Origin: CAYOBW01 sp964402115
Lineage (GTDB): Bacteria; Verrucomicrobiota; Kiritimatiellia; UBA8416; CAYOBW01
Reading direction: 5' to 3'
Assembly: GCA_964402115.1 (NCBI GenBank)
Contig: CAYOBW010000017.1
Span: 1 to 49,704, forward strand
DNA length: 49,704 bases
In this document: piece after piece, positions 8,091 through 16,984 of the stretch
Numbering within the stretch: the stretch's first letter is position 1
Layout: every line of letters begins with the position of its first letter
Made by a program: the position numbers and the translations under genes
Notes under the pieces: model-generated
Told to the model about the DNA's origin: nothing
Seen by the model: only the letters and a program-made list of their open reading frames with translations
Databases searched by the model: none

Positions 8091-10103
8091 ATGAACGAGA
8101 CATGTGCAGATGAGCGCGTGGCGCAGACGCTGGAGGCCGCGGGTTGGCTTCTGATGGCGAACGCGCAAGAAGCGGCGGTTGTGCCGGACGGCGCTGCCTG
8201 CGCAGTGCGTTGCGAGGCGGACAAGTGGCGCGGGTTCCTGCTGTATCTTGGCGGCTCGCTGGTTGCCATCGTCGACTCGCTGAACACGGATGCGCCGGCC
8301 GCTGTGGAGGCCTGGCGAACGGCTGGCTGTCCGGGTGGCCGGGCGCCGTCGGAAACCAACCCTGGGAGTTTGGCGTTCTGCTACGCGTCGGGGGGGGCGC
8401 AGGTACAGTTCCTCGATGTGCGCGACCCGCTGGGTCTGGCGCGGTTCGTCGCTGGGTTTCATTCACCGGATGCGTTGGGCGAGCAGCTCAGCACACCGTA
8501 CGCTGACCTGATCGGCCGCGTGGGTACGAACGCCGTCTGGCCTTCCGGGTTGTATCCGCACCAGGCTTCGTCTCTGAAGGCCATCGAGGATGCGATCCTG
8601 GCCCGCAAGCGCAGCGGACTCGTGGTCATGGCGCCGGGATCCGGCAAGACGCTCACCGGGATTGCGGCGCTGCAGAGGCTGGTCGTGGCTGGCTACGCGC
8701 GGCGCGTGCTCTTCCTCGTGCGTTCGCCGCTTATCGCCGCGGAGACCGTGCGGTTGCTCGGCGTTTACAATGAGCGGTTCGCCGGCGAACGCTGGCTGGA
8801 TGGCGTGGCTGTTTACGCTGGGTCCCCCACCCCGGCCGCGCCGTGGCCGGCGGTTGTGCCCCTCGCGCAGCCACCCGAGGCGCTGCCGTTCGTCACCCCT
8901 GGGGCTGGCGCTTTTGTCTACTTTGCGACGCTGCCGGAAGTGCGTGAGCTGGTCGCGCGCGCCGGCGCGGCACTGCCGCTGAACGCGTTCGACCTCATCA
9001 TCGCGGACGACTGCCCGGACCCCTGCCCGGCGGATCGGGCGCTGGCCTGGCGCGCCGCCGTGAGCGGCTTCGATGCCTTCACCGTAGCGTTCACCTCGAC
9101 GCCGGTGGCCGGGGTCTCCAGTTGCGGCGACCTTCTGGTGCGCTACGACTATGAGCACGCGCTCGATGACGGCATCCTGCTCGACTACGATGCCGTTTCC
9201 ATTCGCACGGGCGTGCGCGTGTTTGAAACGGAGGAGCCGGAGCCGCCCGGCTACTGGCTGGCGAGCGATCTGCCCGACGAGGTGCCGCTGGCCGTCGCCG
9301 GGGCGGCAGCGTCCGCCGCCGATCCGGCGGTGCTGCGCGTCGTGTTCGAAACCGTCCGCCGCTACGCGACCGCATTCGCCCGGTTGAATGGGCGCTTCCC
9401 CAAGACGCTCGTGCTGACGCCCACCGCACCGGGTTGGCCCGAGGTCGCCTTCGCCGCGGCCCGCAGCGCCTTTGGCGGCGCTCCGGAATTTGTCGCGAGT
9501 GCCAGCGAGTTCTCTGCCGGGGCGTGCGCCACCCTGCATGCCTTCCGCAGTGAGACTCTGCCGGCCGTGGTTGTGAGCGATGGGATCCTGGCCGCCGGCG
9601 TGGATCTGCCGGATGTGGAGTACGTGGTGCTTCTGCGGCCGGTCCGGGAGCGCTCGCAGTTCGAGCTGATGCTCGGCCGCGGTCTGCGACCCAGTTTGCG
9701 GATTGGCGCCAAGTCCCATTGCACGGTTTTCGACTGCTTCGAGGGTACGCTCCTCGGAGGGTTCGCCGGCGCCACGACGCTGACCGCCGATCCGCCGTCG
9801 GATCCCAACCAACCGCTGGTAACGATCCTGGCGGCGCTGGAGAAGCCCGGCGCCGACCAGGGCGTGCAGACCCGTCATCTGGTGCGCCGGCTCCTGCGCA
9901 TCGCCCGGGAGATGTCGTTGGCCGACCCCGCTGCGTGTCGCTCCTTCGTGCGTGACGGTGACCTCACGGCCTTTGCGCGCGAACTGCCGCAGCTCATGCG
10001 CCTCAACCGGGCGGTCGCGCTGCGGCGGCTATCGAGGCTCGACTTCCTTGCGCTGTTGAACTCATTTCCGTCTGCTGGAACGGTGCCGGTGGACGCGTCG
10101 TAA
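8091..10103 (+). CDS. Stand-alone HsdR-like SF2 helicase with degenerate nuclease and altered motif II
   Basis: A 670-residue protein that aligns by eye with the type I restriction motor subunit. Residues 1-120 mirror the HsdR nuclease domain (AAGW, then FLLYLGGSLVAIVDSL at 49-64, then SLAFCYASGGAQVQFLD). The expected catalytic E-x-K after the LAVI strand is D62-S-L64, and the upstream Asp is missing. Helicase motifs are I MAPGSGKT (180-187), II IADDCP (304-309, usually DECH), III FTSTP, an HsdR-like YDYEHALDDGILLDY segment, V DGILAAGVDLP, and VI QFELMLGRGLR (523-533). No hsdM or hsdS is nearby. It probably keeps ATP binding and the translocase fold but lacks nuclease activity. Its role is unknown; a repair, defence-derived or regulatory motor is possible. 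No clear ribosome-binding site is visible before ATG 8091. Confidence 0.75.
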   Translation: MNETCADERVAQTLEAAGWLLMANAQEAAVVPDGAACAVRCEADKWRGFLLYLGGSLVAIVDSLNTDAPAAVEAWRTAGCPGGRAPSETNPGSLAFCYASGGAQVQFLDVRDPLGLARFVAGFHSPDALGEQLSTPYADLIGRVGTNAVWPSGLYPHQASSLKAIEDAILARKRSGLVVMAPGSGKTLTGIAALQRLVVAGYARRVLFLVRSPLIAAETVRLLGVYNERFAGERWLDGVAVYAGSPTPAAPWPAVVPLAQPPEALPFVTPGAGAFVYFATLPEVRELVARAGAALPLNAFDLIIADDCPDPCPADRALAWRAAVSGFDAFTVAFTSTPVAGVSSCGDLLVRYDYEHALDDGILLDYDAVSIRTGVRVFETEEPEPPGYWLASDLPDEVPLAVAGAAASAADPAVLRVVFETVRRYATAFARLNGRFPKTLVLTPTAPGWPEVAFAAARSAFGGAPEFVASASEFSAGACATLHAFRSETLPAVVVSDGILAAGVDLPDVEYVVLLRPVRERSQFELMLGRGLRPSLRIGAKSHCTVFDCFEGTLLGGFAGATTLTADPPSDPNQPLVTILAALEKPGADQGVQTRHLVRRLLRIAREMSLADPAACRSFVRDGDLTAFARELPQLMRLNRAVALRRLSRLDFLALLNSFPSAGTVPVDAS

Positions 10104-10139
10104 GGTGAGATGTAACTGTCCACAGGAAAGGACCGCCCC

Positions 10140-10739
10140 ATGCATGCTGTCGCCATCTGCGGAAGTCCGCGCAAGAAGGGCAACACCGAACTACTCCTGC
10201 GACTCTGCCTGGACACGCTGGCTGCCCACGGCATTCCAGGCGAACTGATCCGTCTGGGCGGGAAAACGATCAAGGGCTGCACCGCGTGCGGCTGGTGCCG
10301 CAAGGAGCAGAACGGCACGTGCGTGCAGAAGGATGACGACTTCCACCCCGTGCTGGCGGCCATGCGGGAAGCGGACATTCTTGTGGTCGGCTCTCCGGTG
10401 TACTTTGGCTCGGCCGCGCCGGAACTCATGGCCCTTCTCGACCGCGCGGGTTACGTCGCCCGCGGCAGCGGGCAGTTCTTCTCGCGCAAACTGGGCGGGG
10501 CCGTGGTCGTGGCCCGGCGCGCCGGCCAGAACTTCACCTTCGCCCAGCTTGTCTACTGGTTCCTCATCAACGACATGATCGTCCCGGGCTCAACGTACTG
10601 GAACATCGGCGTCGGCGGCCCGGCCGGCGCCGTCAGCGAAGACCAGGAGGCGCTGGCCACGGTGAAGCGCTTCGCCGAGAACCTGGCCTGGCTGGCCAAG
10701 CGCACAACGACTCCCTCCGTCTCGCCACCCTCTTCCTGA
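10140..10739 (+). CDS. Flavodoxin-fold NAD(P)H-dependent reductase with Cys cluster
   Basis: A 199-residue FMN-reductase-like protein. The phosphate-binding loop ICGSPRKKGNTELLL (residues 6-20) is the family signature. KGCTACGWCRKEQNGTCVQKDD (about 45-66) carries the compact cysteine motif of iron-sulfur flavoproteins and related reductases. PVYFGSAAPELMALLDR (about 87-103) is the second FMN-contact region. It is a cytoplasmic electron-transfer enzyme and the substrate cannot be read from the sequence. AGGAAAGGA sits upstream of ATG 10140. The stop codon (10737-10739) is the first element of a hexamer tandem array. The next gene, araD, is on the same strand after that array. Confidence 0.9.
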   Translation: MHAVAICGSPRKKGNTELLLRLCLDTLAAHGIPGELIRLGGKTIKGCTACGWCRKEQNGTCVQKDDDFHPVLAAMREADILVVGSPVYFGSAAPELMALLDRAGYVARGSGQFFSRKLGGAVVVARRAGQNFTFAQLVYWFLINDMIVPGSTYWNIGVGGPAGAVSEDQEALATVKRFAENLAWLAKRTTTPSVSPPSS

Positions 10740-10798
10740 TCTTAATCTTAGTCCTAATCTTAATCTTAATCTCACTCTTCGTCCTAATCTTGATCTCA
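10739..10798. repeat. Hexamer tandem array (ATCTTA)n-like
   Basis: Ten consecutive hexamers run from the stop codon of the flavodoxin-like gene: ATCTTA twice, GTCCTA, ATCTTA twice, ATCTCA, CTCTTC, GTCCTA, ATCTTG, ATCTCA. The array ends immediately before the GGGAGA ribosome-binding site of araD, so it forms almost the whole intergenic space. Its base composition is much lower in GC than the flanking genes. Confidence 0.85.
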
Positions 10799-10814
10799 CC
10801 GGGAGAGACAAACG

Positions 10815-11516
10815 ATGCGTTACGCCTCACTGCGGGAAGCCGTGTGCACCGTGAACTGCCAGATCGCGCCTGCGGGGCTGGCGCTGCTCACCTGGGGTAA
10901 TGTCAGCGGCGTGGACCGGGCCGCCGGTGTGATGGCCATCAAGCCCAGCGGCGTGGCGTATGCCAAGCTGCGGCCGGCCGACATCGTGGTCCTCGACATC
11001 GCAAGCGGTGCCGTTGTCGAGGGTTCCCTGCGCCCGTCATCGGACACCCCTACACACCTTCATCTCTACCGCCATTTCTCCTGCGCCGGCGGCCTGGTGC
11101 ACACCCACTCCCGCTGCGCCACGGCGTGGGCCCAGGCTGCGCGACCATTGCCCTGCTTCGGCACCACGCACGCCGACTACTTCAATGGATCCGTGCCCGT
11201 CACGCGCCACCTTACCGCCGACGAGGTCGCCGGCGACTACGAACTGAACACGGGGTGCGTGATTGTCGAACGGTTCGACCAGGGCGACGTTTGCCCGTCC
11301 GAAACGCCCGCCGTGCTGGTGGCAGGGCATGGGCCCTTCGTCTGGGGACCCACCGCCGCAAAAGCCCTTGAGAACGCGATTGTGCTTGAAGAAGTAGCAC
11401 ATATGGGCTTACATACTTTGGCATTACGGGGCCGGCAGGGGGCGATTCCCGACTATCTCTTGGAGCGCCACTTCAGCCGTAAACATGGCAAGCACGCGTA
11501 CTACGGGCAGGCATGA
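10815..11516 (+). CDS. araD: L-ribulose-5-phosphate 4-epimerase (class II aldolase family)
   Basis: A 233-residue cytoplasmic enzyme converting L-ribulose 5-phosphate to D-xylulose 5-phosphate in pentose catabolism. Family marks in order are TWGNVSG (about residues 26-32), IKPSGVAY, SSDTPTHLHLYR (around Asp-76), zinc-binding VHTHSRCATAWAQ (His-95 and His-97), GTTHADYF, AGHGPFVWG with the third zinc His (about 171), and a C-terminal HAYYGQ. The length is as in E. coli AraD. GGGAGA precedes the ATG. The stop overlaps the start of the ROK regulator by 4 nt (ATGA), so the two are translationally coupled. Confidence 0.95.
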   Translation: MRYASLREAVCTVNCQIAPAGLALLTWGNVSGVDRAAGVMAIKPSGVAYAKLRPADIVVLDIASGAVVEGSLRPSSDTPTHLHLYRHFSCAGGLVHTHSRCATAWAQAARPLPCFGTTHADYFNGSVPVTRHLTADEVAGDYELNTGCVIVERFDQGDVCPSETPAVLVAGHGPFVWGPTAAKALENAIVLEEVAHMGLHTLALRGRQGAIPDYLLERHFSRKHGKHAYYGQA

Positions 11517-12712
11517 ACGAGAAGCGTCGTCAGATCCAGAGCGGCCAGGCGCGAATGAAGGCCGTGCCGGCCGTCCTCCAGCGCATGAACGTGCGCGAGG
11601 TGCTGGAGACCATGCGGAGTTTGGGTCCCTGCTCGCGAGCCGACCTGCGCCGTGTCACCGGGATCAGCGCCCCGACGCTTTCGAAGCTCACCGACTGGTT
11701 GGAGCAGGCCGGCCTGATCGAACTGGAGCACGTCCGCATCACTGCGCCAGGCCGACCGGGCAAGGTCTTCCGACTCTCCACCGTCTCGTGCCAGGTGTTC
11801 GGCGTGGTCGTGGACGTCAAGCAGTGCGCGGTCATTTCCGCGGGGCTTGATGGCGTGCTGCACCCCGATCGGGCGATGACCTTCGCCACGCCTGGCGCCT
11901 ATCGCGACCTGCTCGCCGAGATCGAACGCGCCGTGGAGATCCTGCGCAAGCGCTCGGAGGCCACTTGCCTGGGGATCGGGCTGAGCATGCCGGGGCTTGT
12001 CAGCGTGCGCACCGACGAGGTGGTTTTCTCGCCCAACCTGCACTTCATCGATGGCCACGCACCCGCCCGTGACCTGGCTCAACACACCGGGCTGACAACC
12101 GTCATGCTCCAGGAGGAGCAGGCTTTCTGCCTGGCGGAACAGCGTTTTGGCGCCGCGCGCGACATGCAGGATTTCGCGATGATCGACGTCAGCGCGGGGC
12201 TGGGCATGGGCGTGGTCAGCGGCGGACAGTTCGTGGGCGGGTACTCGGGCTTCGGCGGCGAGTTGGGCCACATCACCGTGGCGATCGGCGGCGCCCCGTG
12301 CGGCTGCGGCAATCGGGGCTGCCTGGAAACCGTCGCCAGCGACACGGCCGTGCTGCGCGAACTTGCGCAGCTAAGCGGTCGCACGCTCACGATGGACGAG
12401 GCGCTGACAGCCGTGGGCGCCGGTCAGTTGAACGCTGACGCGGTCGTCGCGCACGCGATCGAATACCTGGCCACGGGCATTGGCGTCGTCATCAACCTTT
12501 TCAACCCGGAGGGGATCTTCATCTACGGGCGGATGTTCGACCTGGCCGACAACGCGTTCGCCATGCTCACGGCCAAGGTCGCGCAGCGGTCCGTACGCCC
12601 CTCCTACGCCCAGTGCCGGATCCTCAGAACGCACGGCAACAAGCAGCTCGGCGCCGTGGCGGCCTTCATCAACCACCACTTCGCCACCATCGGCCCCCGC
12701 ATTGGGGGGTAG
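11513..12712 (+). CDS. ROK-family transcriptional repressor
   Basis: A 399-residue NagC/XylR-like regulator. An N-terminal winged-helix segment (about residues 25-80, LGPCSRADLRRVTGISAPTLSKLTDWLEQAGLIE) precedes a ROK sugar-kinase-like domain. GGYSGFGGELGHITV and the zinc motif CGCGNRGCLETVAS (about 263-276) are diagnostic. The kinase domain usually serves as a sugar-phosphate sensor in such repressors. Its start codon overlaps the araD stop (ATGA at 11513-11516), so it probably controls araD or other pentose genes, perhaps including its own operon. The effector is not known. Confidence 0.93.
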   Translation: MNEKRRQIQSGQARMKAVPAVLQRMNVREVLETMRSLGPCSRADLRRVTGISAPTLSKLTDWLEQAGLIELEHVRITAPGRPGKVFRLSTVSCQVFGVVVDVKQCAVISAGLDGVLHPDRAMTFATPGAYRDLLAEIERAVEILRKRSEATCLGIGLSMPGLVSVRTDEVVFSPNLHFIDGHAPARDLAQHTGLTTVMLQEEQAFCLAEQRFGAARDMQDFAMIDVSAGLGMGVVSGGQFVGGYSGFGGELGHITVAIGGAPCGCGNRGCLETVASDTAVLRELAQLSGRTLTMDEALTAVGAGQLNADAVVAHAIEYLATGIGVVINLFNPEGIFIYGRMFDLADNAFAMLTAKVAQRSVRPSYAQCRILRTHGNKQLGAVAAFINHHFATIGPRIGG

Positions 12713-12721
12713 CTCAGCGCG

Positions 12722-13645
12722 CTACGGCCTGCCAGCGCGCAGCACCGAAAGCAGCTCTTCCATGTCCGGGGGCAAGGGCGCCTCGAAGCAGAGTGGCTTA
12801 CCCGTGCGCGGATGCGTGAAGGCGAGTTGCGCCGCGTGCAACATCTGTCGCGGCGCCTGAATGGCATCCGTCCGCGTTTGCCGGCGCGTGCCGTACTGCC
12901 GGTCGCCGGCCACGGGGAAACCGAGGTGGGCCAGGTGCACGCGAATCTGGTGCGTGCGCCCGGTTTCGATCCGCACGCGCAGCAGCGCGCCCCCGGGCAG
13001 CGTTTCGACGACGCGGTAGTGCGTCACCGCCGGCCGGCCATGGGTCGTGGTGACAGCCATCTTCTTGCGGTCATGCGGCGAACGCCCGATCAGCGTGCGC
13101 ACCGTACCCGTCGCGGGCAGCGGCACCCCCTGCACGAGCGCCACGTACTCCTTCGCCACCCCGCCCTCCCGGAACTGTCGTCCCAGCGCTTCCAGCGCCG
13201 CGTCGTGCTTGCAGACCACCATCACGCCGCTGGTATCCTTGTCCAGGCGGTGCACAATGCCCGGTCGACGCTCGCCGCCAACACCGGCGAGGTCGGCGCA
13301 GTGATACAGGAGCGCATTGACCAGCGTGCCGTCGGCATGGCCCGCGGCCGGGTGCACGACGAGGCCGGCCGGCTTGTTCAGGACCAGGATCTCGGCATCT
13401 TCATAGAGCACGGTCAGCGGGAGGTCCTGCGGCTGCAGGTCCACGGACGCGGGCGGCGGGATTTCGACGCAGACCTCGGCGCCGACGGCGACGGTGCTGT
13501 TCGGTTTCGCGCTGGCCCCATTGACCCGCACGGAGCCCTCGCGGATCAGCGCCTGCAGGCGGGAGCGCGACAGCCCCGCCACGCGGCTCGCCAGCCAGAC
13601 GTCCAGGCGTCCGCCGCCCTCCCCCGGCTCAACGTGCAGTCTCAC
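12722..13645 (-). CDS. rluD: RluA/RluD-family 23S rRNA pseudouridine synthase
   Basis: A 307-residue rRNA modification enzyme. The N-terminal S4 RNA-binding domain (LDVWLASRVAGLSRSRLQAL then GSVRVNGA) is followed by the catalytic domain. Its signature is RRPGIVHRLDKDTSGVMVVCK, with the catalytic Asp in RLDKDTSG. GRTHQIRVHLAHLGFPVAGD is a conserved late motif. The GTG start at 13645 (VRLHVEPGEGGGRLDVW) follows GGTGGGGG and overlaps lgt by 17 nt; an ATG at 13696 would overlap it by 68 nt. It is coupled to the upstream lgt on the same strand. RluD is the best match, but RluC-type activity cannot be excluded. Confidence 0.92.
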   Translation of the reverse strand: MRLHVEPGEGGGRLDVWLASRVAGLSRSRLQALIREGSVRVNGASAKPNSTVAVGAEVCVEIPPPASVDLQPQDLPLTVLYEDAEILVLNKPAGLVVHPAAGHADGTLVNALLYHCADLAGVGGERRPGIVHRLDKDTSGVMVVCKHDAALEALGRQFREGGVAKEYVALVQGVPLPATGTVRTLIGRSPHDRKKMAVTTTHGRPAVTHYRVVETLPGGALLRVRIETGRTHQIRVHLAHLGFPVAGDRQYGTRRQTRTDAIQAPRQMLHAAQLAFTHPRTGKPLCFEAPLPPDMEELLSVLRAGRP

Positions 13646-14465
13646 GTCCCCCACCCCGCTGGCTGACCCAGGCGACAAGTACAAGCCCCCCGACAAACAG
13701 CCCCGCGCTCACCCACTGGGCCGACGAAAGGCCGAAGCCGGCGACCCGGTGCAGGCGGTCGCCCCGAAAGCACTCCATGGCGAAGCGGATGAGGCCATAG
13801 CCGATCAGGTAGGCGCCGGCCACGGAGCCGTTGCCGCGCCGCCGGCGGTAGAGCCAGACCAGGAGCACGAAGAACAGCACGTTGCAGGCAGCCTCATAGA
13901 GCTGAACCGGATGCACAGGGAGGCTGTGGGTGGCGGAGGGGGCCAGCAGATGCGCCTCCACCTGGTCGCGCCAGACGGCGCACTCGTGGTCGGAGCCCGC
14001 GCGCGAGGGGTAGCGCACGGCCACGGCCCACGCACTCGGCGCCCCGTAGCAGCAGCCGTTCAGGAAACACCCGACCCGCCCCAGGGCATGGGCCAGGGGG
14101 ACAGCCGTGGCCGCCAGGTCGTACAGGCGGAGGGGCGGCAAGCCGCGCCTCCGGGCGAAGATCCCGACGGCAGCCACCGCCGCCACCATGCCGCCGTAGT
14201 AGACCAGGCCACCCCGGTTTAGCATGACAATGGCCAGGGGATCCCGCGCGTAGTAGTCCCACTCCGCGACGACATAGGTGATGCGTGCGCCCAGGATCCC
14301 GGCGAGGATCACCCAGAAGAGCAGGTCCGAGCAAAGGTTGAACCCCAGCCCCTCGCGCCGGCCCAGCCGTTGCCAGGTGTAAAGACCGGCCAGGAACCCG
14401 GCAGCCATGAAAACCCCGTACCAGTGTATGGTTACGGGGCCCAGTTCCAGGAAAATCGGATCCAT
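13629..14465 (-). CDS. lgt: Prolipoprotein diacylglyceryl transferase
   Basis: A 278-residue inner-membrane enzyme that moves diacylglycerol from phosphatidylglycerol to the lipobox cysteine of prolipoproteins, the first step of lipoprotein maturation. Seven hydrophobic helices are apparent. The Lgt signature HALGRVGCFLNGCCYG (about residues 125-140) contains the essential Arg, Gly and Asn. VHPVQLYEA and RGDRLHRVAGFG are further conserved segments. GAAGGGGGCAC precedes the ATG. It is divergent from the kinase gene, with 94 bp between them, and overlaps rluD. Confidence 0.97.
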   Translation of the reverse strand: MDPIFLELGPVTIHWYGVFMAAGFLAGLYTWQRLGRREGLGFNLCSDLLFWVILAGILGARITYVVAEWDYYARDPLAIVMLNRGGLVYYGGMVAAVAAVGIFARRRGLPPLRLYDLAATAVPLAHALGRVGCFLNGCCYGAPSAWAVAVRYPSRAGSDHECAVWRDQVEAHLLAPSATHSLPVHPVQLYEAACNVLFFVLLVWLYRRRRGNGSVAGAYLIGYGLIRFAMECFRGDRLHRVAGFGLSSAQWVSAGLFVGGLVLVAWVSQRGGGRETAR

Positions 14466-14559
14466 GTGCCCCCTTCAATCGATAATTCGATTGGACATCG
14501 CGGCCGGAAATCACTATGCATATGAACACGTTTCGACGACGGGCTTCAAGGACAATTGG

Positions 14560-16947
14560 ATGCAACCAGGCGGACGGACGGTTAACGTACAGCTCGAGCG
14601 GGTTCCGATCATGGGGTGCCCGGGCTGCAAGCGCGAACTCAGCGTAGCTGAGTTCGCGCCGTTTACGACCATCCAATGCCCGCACTGCGGCGCCCAGATG
14701 GACGTGCCCGCCCGACTGGGGAACTACCTCCTGCTGGGACTCATCGGCGCAGGCGGCATGGGCGGTGTCTATCATGGACTCGACCAGAGCCTCGGGCGCA
14801 AGGTTGCCATCAAGGTGATGTTGAAGTCCCTGGGCGACGACCCGGCCTTTGTCGAATCGTTCAAGCGCGAAGCGCAGGCCGCGGCGCGACTCAACCACCC
14901 GAGCATCGTCCAGATCTACTCGTTTGGCCAGGAGCAAGGCCAGCCGTACATCGTCATGGAACTGCTGACGGGGCAGCGGCTCGACCAGATGATCGAACGT
15001 GGCGATCCTCTCGAGGCTGGCTTTGTCATGCAGATCGGCCTCGAGATGGCGGAGGGGCTGGCCGCCGCCAACGAGCAGGGCATGCTGCACGGCGACATCA
15101 AGCCCGAGAACATCCTCTTCGACGACAAAGGCCATGCCAAGCTCGTGGACTTCGGCCTCGCGTCTTTCTCCAATCAGGCGGGCCCCGAAGGCATCTGGGG
15201 CACACCCTATTACATTTCACCCGAGAAGGTCCGCCGGCAGAAGGTGGACGCGCGCTCGGACATCTACAGCCTTGGCGCCACGCTCTACCACGCGCTCGCC
15301 GGTGTGCCGCCCTTCGAGGGGCAGACCCCGGTGGATGTCGTGAAAGCCCGCCTGCAGGGTCCGCCCAAGCCGCTGCAGGGCGCGCGTCCCGACCTGAACG
15401 ACCAGGTAGCCGGCGTCGTCATGCGCATGTTGCAGTTGTCGCCCGCGATGCGCTACCCCACTTACGCTTCGCTGCTCGGCGACATCCGCAAGGCGATCGA
15501 AACGCTGCCCCCGCCCACCTCGAACCCCGCCGCGCGCCGCTTGCGCGCAAAGCGCCGGATCGTGAAGGGAGCCGCGGAGTCCGGAGACTTGGAAACCGGC
15601 GAAACCAGCTCCCGCATCGTGATCCCCAAGCCGGCGGACTCCGCGCTGGCCAGCTACAACCCCCTGGAGAAGACGCGGGAGCTGGTGCTGGATCAGAAAC
15701 GGCGCAAGACCGGTTTGATTGTGGCGACCGTTATCGGCGGGGTCGTTATCGCCGTGGCGGCGACCGTGCTCGTCGTCGTGTCCCTGCGCAACCGCGGCTC
15801 GGCCCGCATAACCGTTCCCGTCCGCGACGTCAAGCCGGCCGCCGAGAAGGCGCTGTTGGAGCTGCAGCAGACGCTGGATGCCGTCGAGCAGCAGGCCGCC
15901 GAGGTGGAGAAGACGAGCGCGCGGATTGACGAAGACATCGCGCTCATCATGTCGGCGGCGATTCGGACGCCGCCACCGCCGGATTCCGGCTACCAGGCCA
16001 TCCGCGGACACGCCGCCAAAGTGCGCGAGCTGCAGAAGGACATGAAGAACCGCCGCCAGATTCTGGGCTACGTGGCCAAGCGTGTGCCTGACATGCGCAC
16101 GCGACTGGCCGCGCCCGGCGTGACCGACGCGCAGGCCGCCATCGTGTTGCGCGACATCGCGGACGCCGCAAGCGGTGGCCGCCGCCTGCAGGGAGAGTTG
16201 GCCGCGAACCTGCAAGCGCTGCAGGCGCTTATGCCGGAGGTCGCCGGGATTAAAGCCAAGGTTGTGAAAGACGCTCCCGTTCCCGCCCCGGCTCCCACGC
16301 CCAAGCCAGCTCCGGTTCCCACACCCGCTCCGGCGCCGACGCCCGAGGTTCCCAAACCTGCGCCGACGCCCGAGGCCCCCAAGCCGGCCCCCGAACAGCC
16401 GACGCCTCCCGCGCCCCCCCCGTCCGATGGCGAAGTGGAACGGGCGAAGACGGCCGTTGACGCCGCCAAGCCGCTCATCAAGCTGAATGACTACGCAACC
16501 GCCGCGAAACAACTCAACCAGGCCGTGGCCGGTTACCGGAACGAGCAGGCGCGGATGCTGGTGAAGGCCGCCGCCGGCAGGGCCGAGCAGCTCGTGGCTT
16601 TGCGCAAGGGACTGACGGAGATGCTGGGCGCCGACGTGTTCAGGTGGGGCTGGACGCAGGACGGCTCGGCGGTCGACGTGCTCGGGGCCGATGCCGAGGG
16701 CGTCAAACTGCCTGGCAAGCGCGTGCCCTGGGCCCAGGTCGGAACCCGCCAGATGTTGCAGTTCGTGAAGCGGTACAGCGAGGACGCCGAGGTCGCCCCC
16801 GGACAGCGGGCGGAGCGTTGCATGCAGGCTGCCGTTTTCTGTTTCGAGAATGGAGGCGCCGAAGCCGCCGCGAAGTATCGCGCGCGCGCCGCGGGCCTCT
16901 CGCCGCGGGTGCGCGATGTGCTGGCACAGCTGTTGCCGGAGTCTTGA
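14560..16947 (+). CDS. Zinc-ribbon Ser/Thr protein kinase with periplasmic C-terminus
   Basis: A 795-residue bitopic kinase. The N-terminus holds a zinc ribbon (C20-x2-C23, C40-x2-C43). The kinase domain follows, with glycine loop GAGGMGGVY (63-71), AIK (Lys-85), catalytic loop HGDIKPENIL (from 177), DFG (197-199) and GTPYYISPE. HGD replaces the usual HRD, making it a non-RD kinase. One membrane helix lies at about 386-411 (GLIVATVIGGVVIAVAATVLVVV). After it come an alpha-helical segment, a Pro/Ala repeat spacer (about 570-625) and a C-terminal helical domain. ATG 14560 is chosen because AAGGA lies just upstream; the frame is open from 14407. Substrates are unknown. It precedes the YchF-like GTPase by 37 bp. 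Confidence 0.93.
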   Translation: MQPGGRTVNVQLERVPIMGCPGCKRELSVAEFAPFTTIQCPHCGAQMDVPARLGNYLLLGLIGAGGMGGVYHGLDQSLGRKVAIKVMLKSLGDDPAFVESFKREAQAAARLNHPSIVQIYSFGQEQGQPYIVMELLTGQRLDQMIERGDPLEAGFVMQIGLEMAEGLAAANEQGMLHGDIKPENILFDDKGHAKLVDFGLASFSNQAGPEGIWGTPYYISPEKVRRQKVDARSDIYSLGATLYHALAGVPPFEGQTPVDVVKARLQGPPKPLQGARPDLNDQVAGVVMRMLQLSPAMRYPTYASLLGDIRKAIETLPPPTSNPAARRLRAKRRIVKGAAESGDLETGETSSRIVIPKPADSALASYNPLEKTRELVLDQKRRKTGLIVATVIGGVVIAVAATVLVVVSLRNRGSARITVPVRDVKPAAEKALLELQQTLDAVEQQAAEVEKTSARIDEDIALIMSAAIRTPPPPDSGYQAIRGHAAKVRELQKDMKNRRQILGYVAKRVPDMRTRLAAPGVTDAQAAIVLRDIADAASGGRRLQGELAANLQALQALMPEVAGIKAKVVKDAPVPAPAPTPKPAPVPTPAPAPTPEVPKPAPTPEAPKPAPEQPTPPAPPPSDGEVERAKTAVDAAKPLIKLNDYATAAKQLNQAVAGYRNEQARMLVKAAAGRAEQLVALRKGLTEMLGADVFRWGWTQDGSAVDVLGADAEGVKLPGKRVPWAQVGTRQMLQFVKRYSEDAEVAPGQRAERCMQAAVFCFENGGAEAAAKYRARAAGLSPRVRDVLAQLLPES

Positions 16948-16984
16948 GCGCGCGCCCCCAGCAACCAGCAGTGAGGAACACACC

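Noticed and set aside
8463..9878. A 471-codon minus-strand open frame within the HsdR-like gene
   Set aside because: It is Arg/Gly-rich without a motif, while the plus strand has all the helicase motifs.
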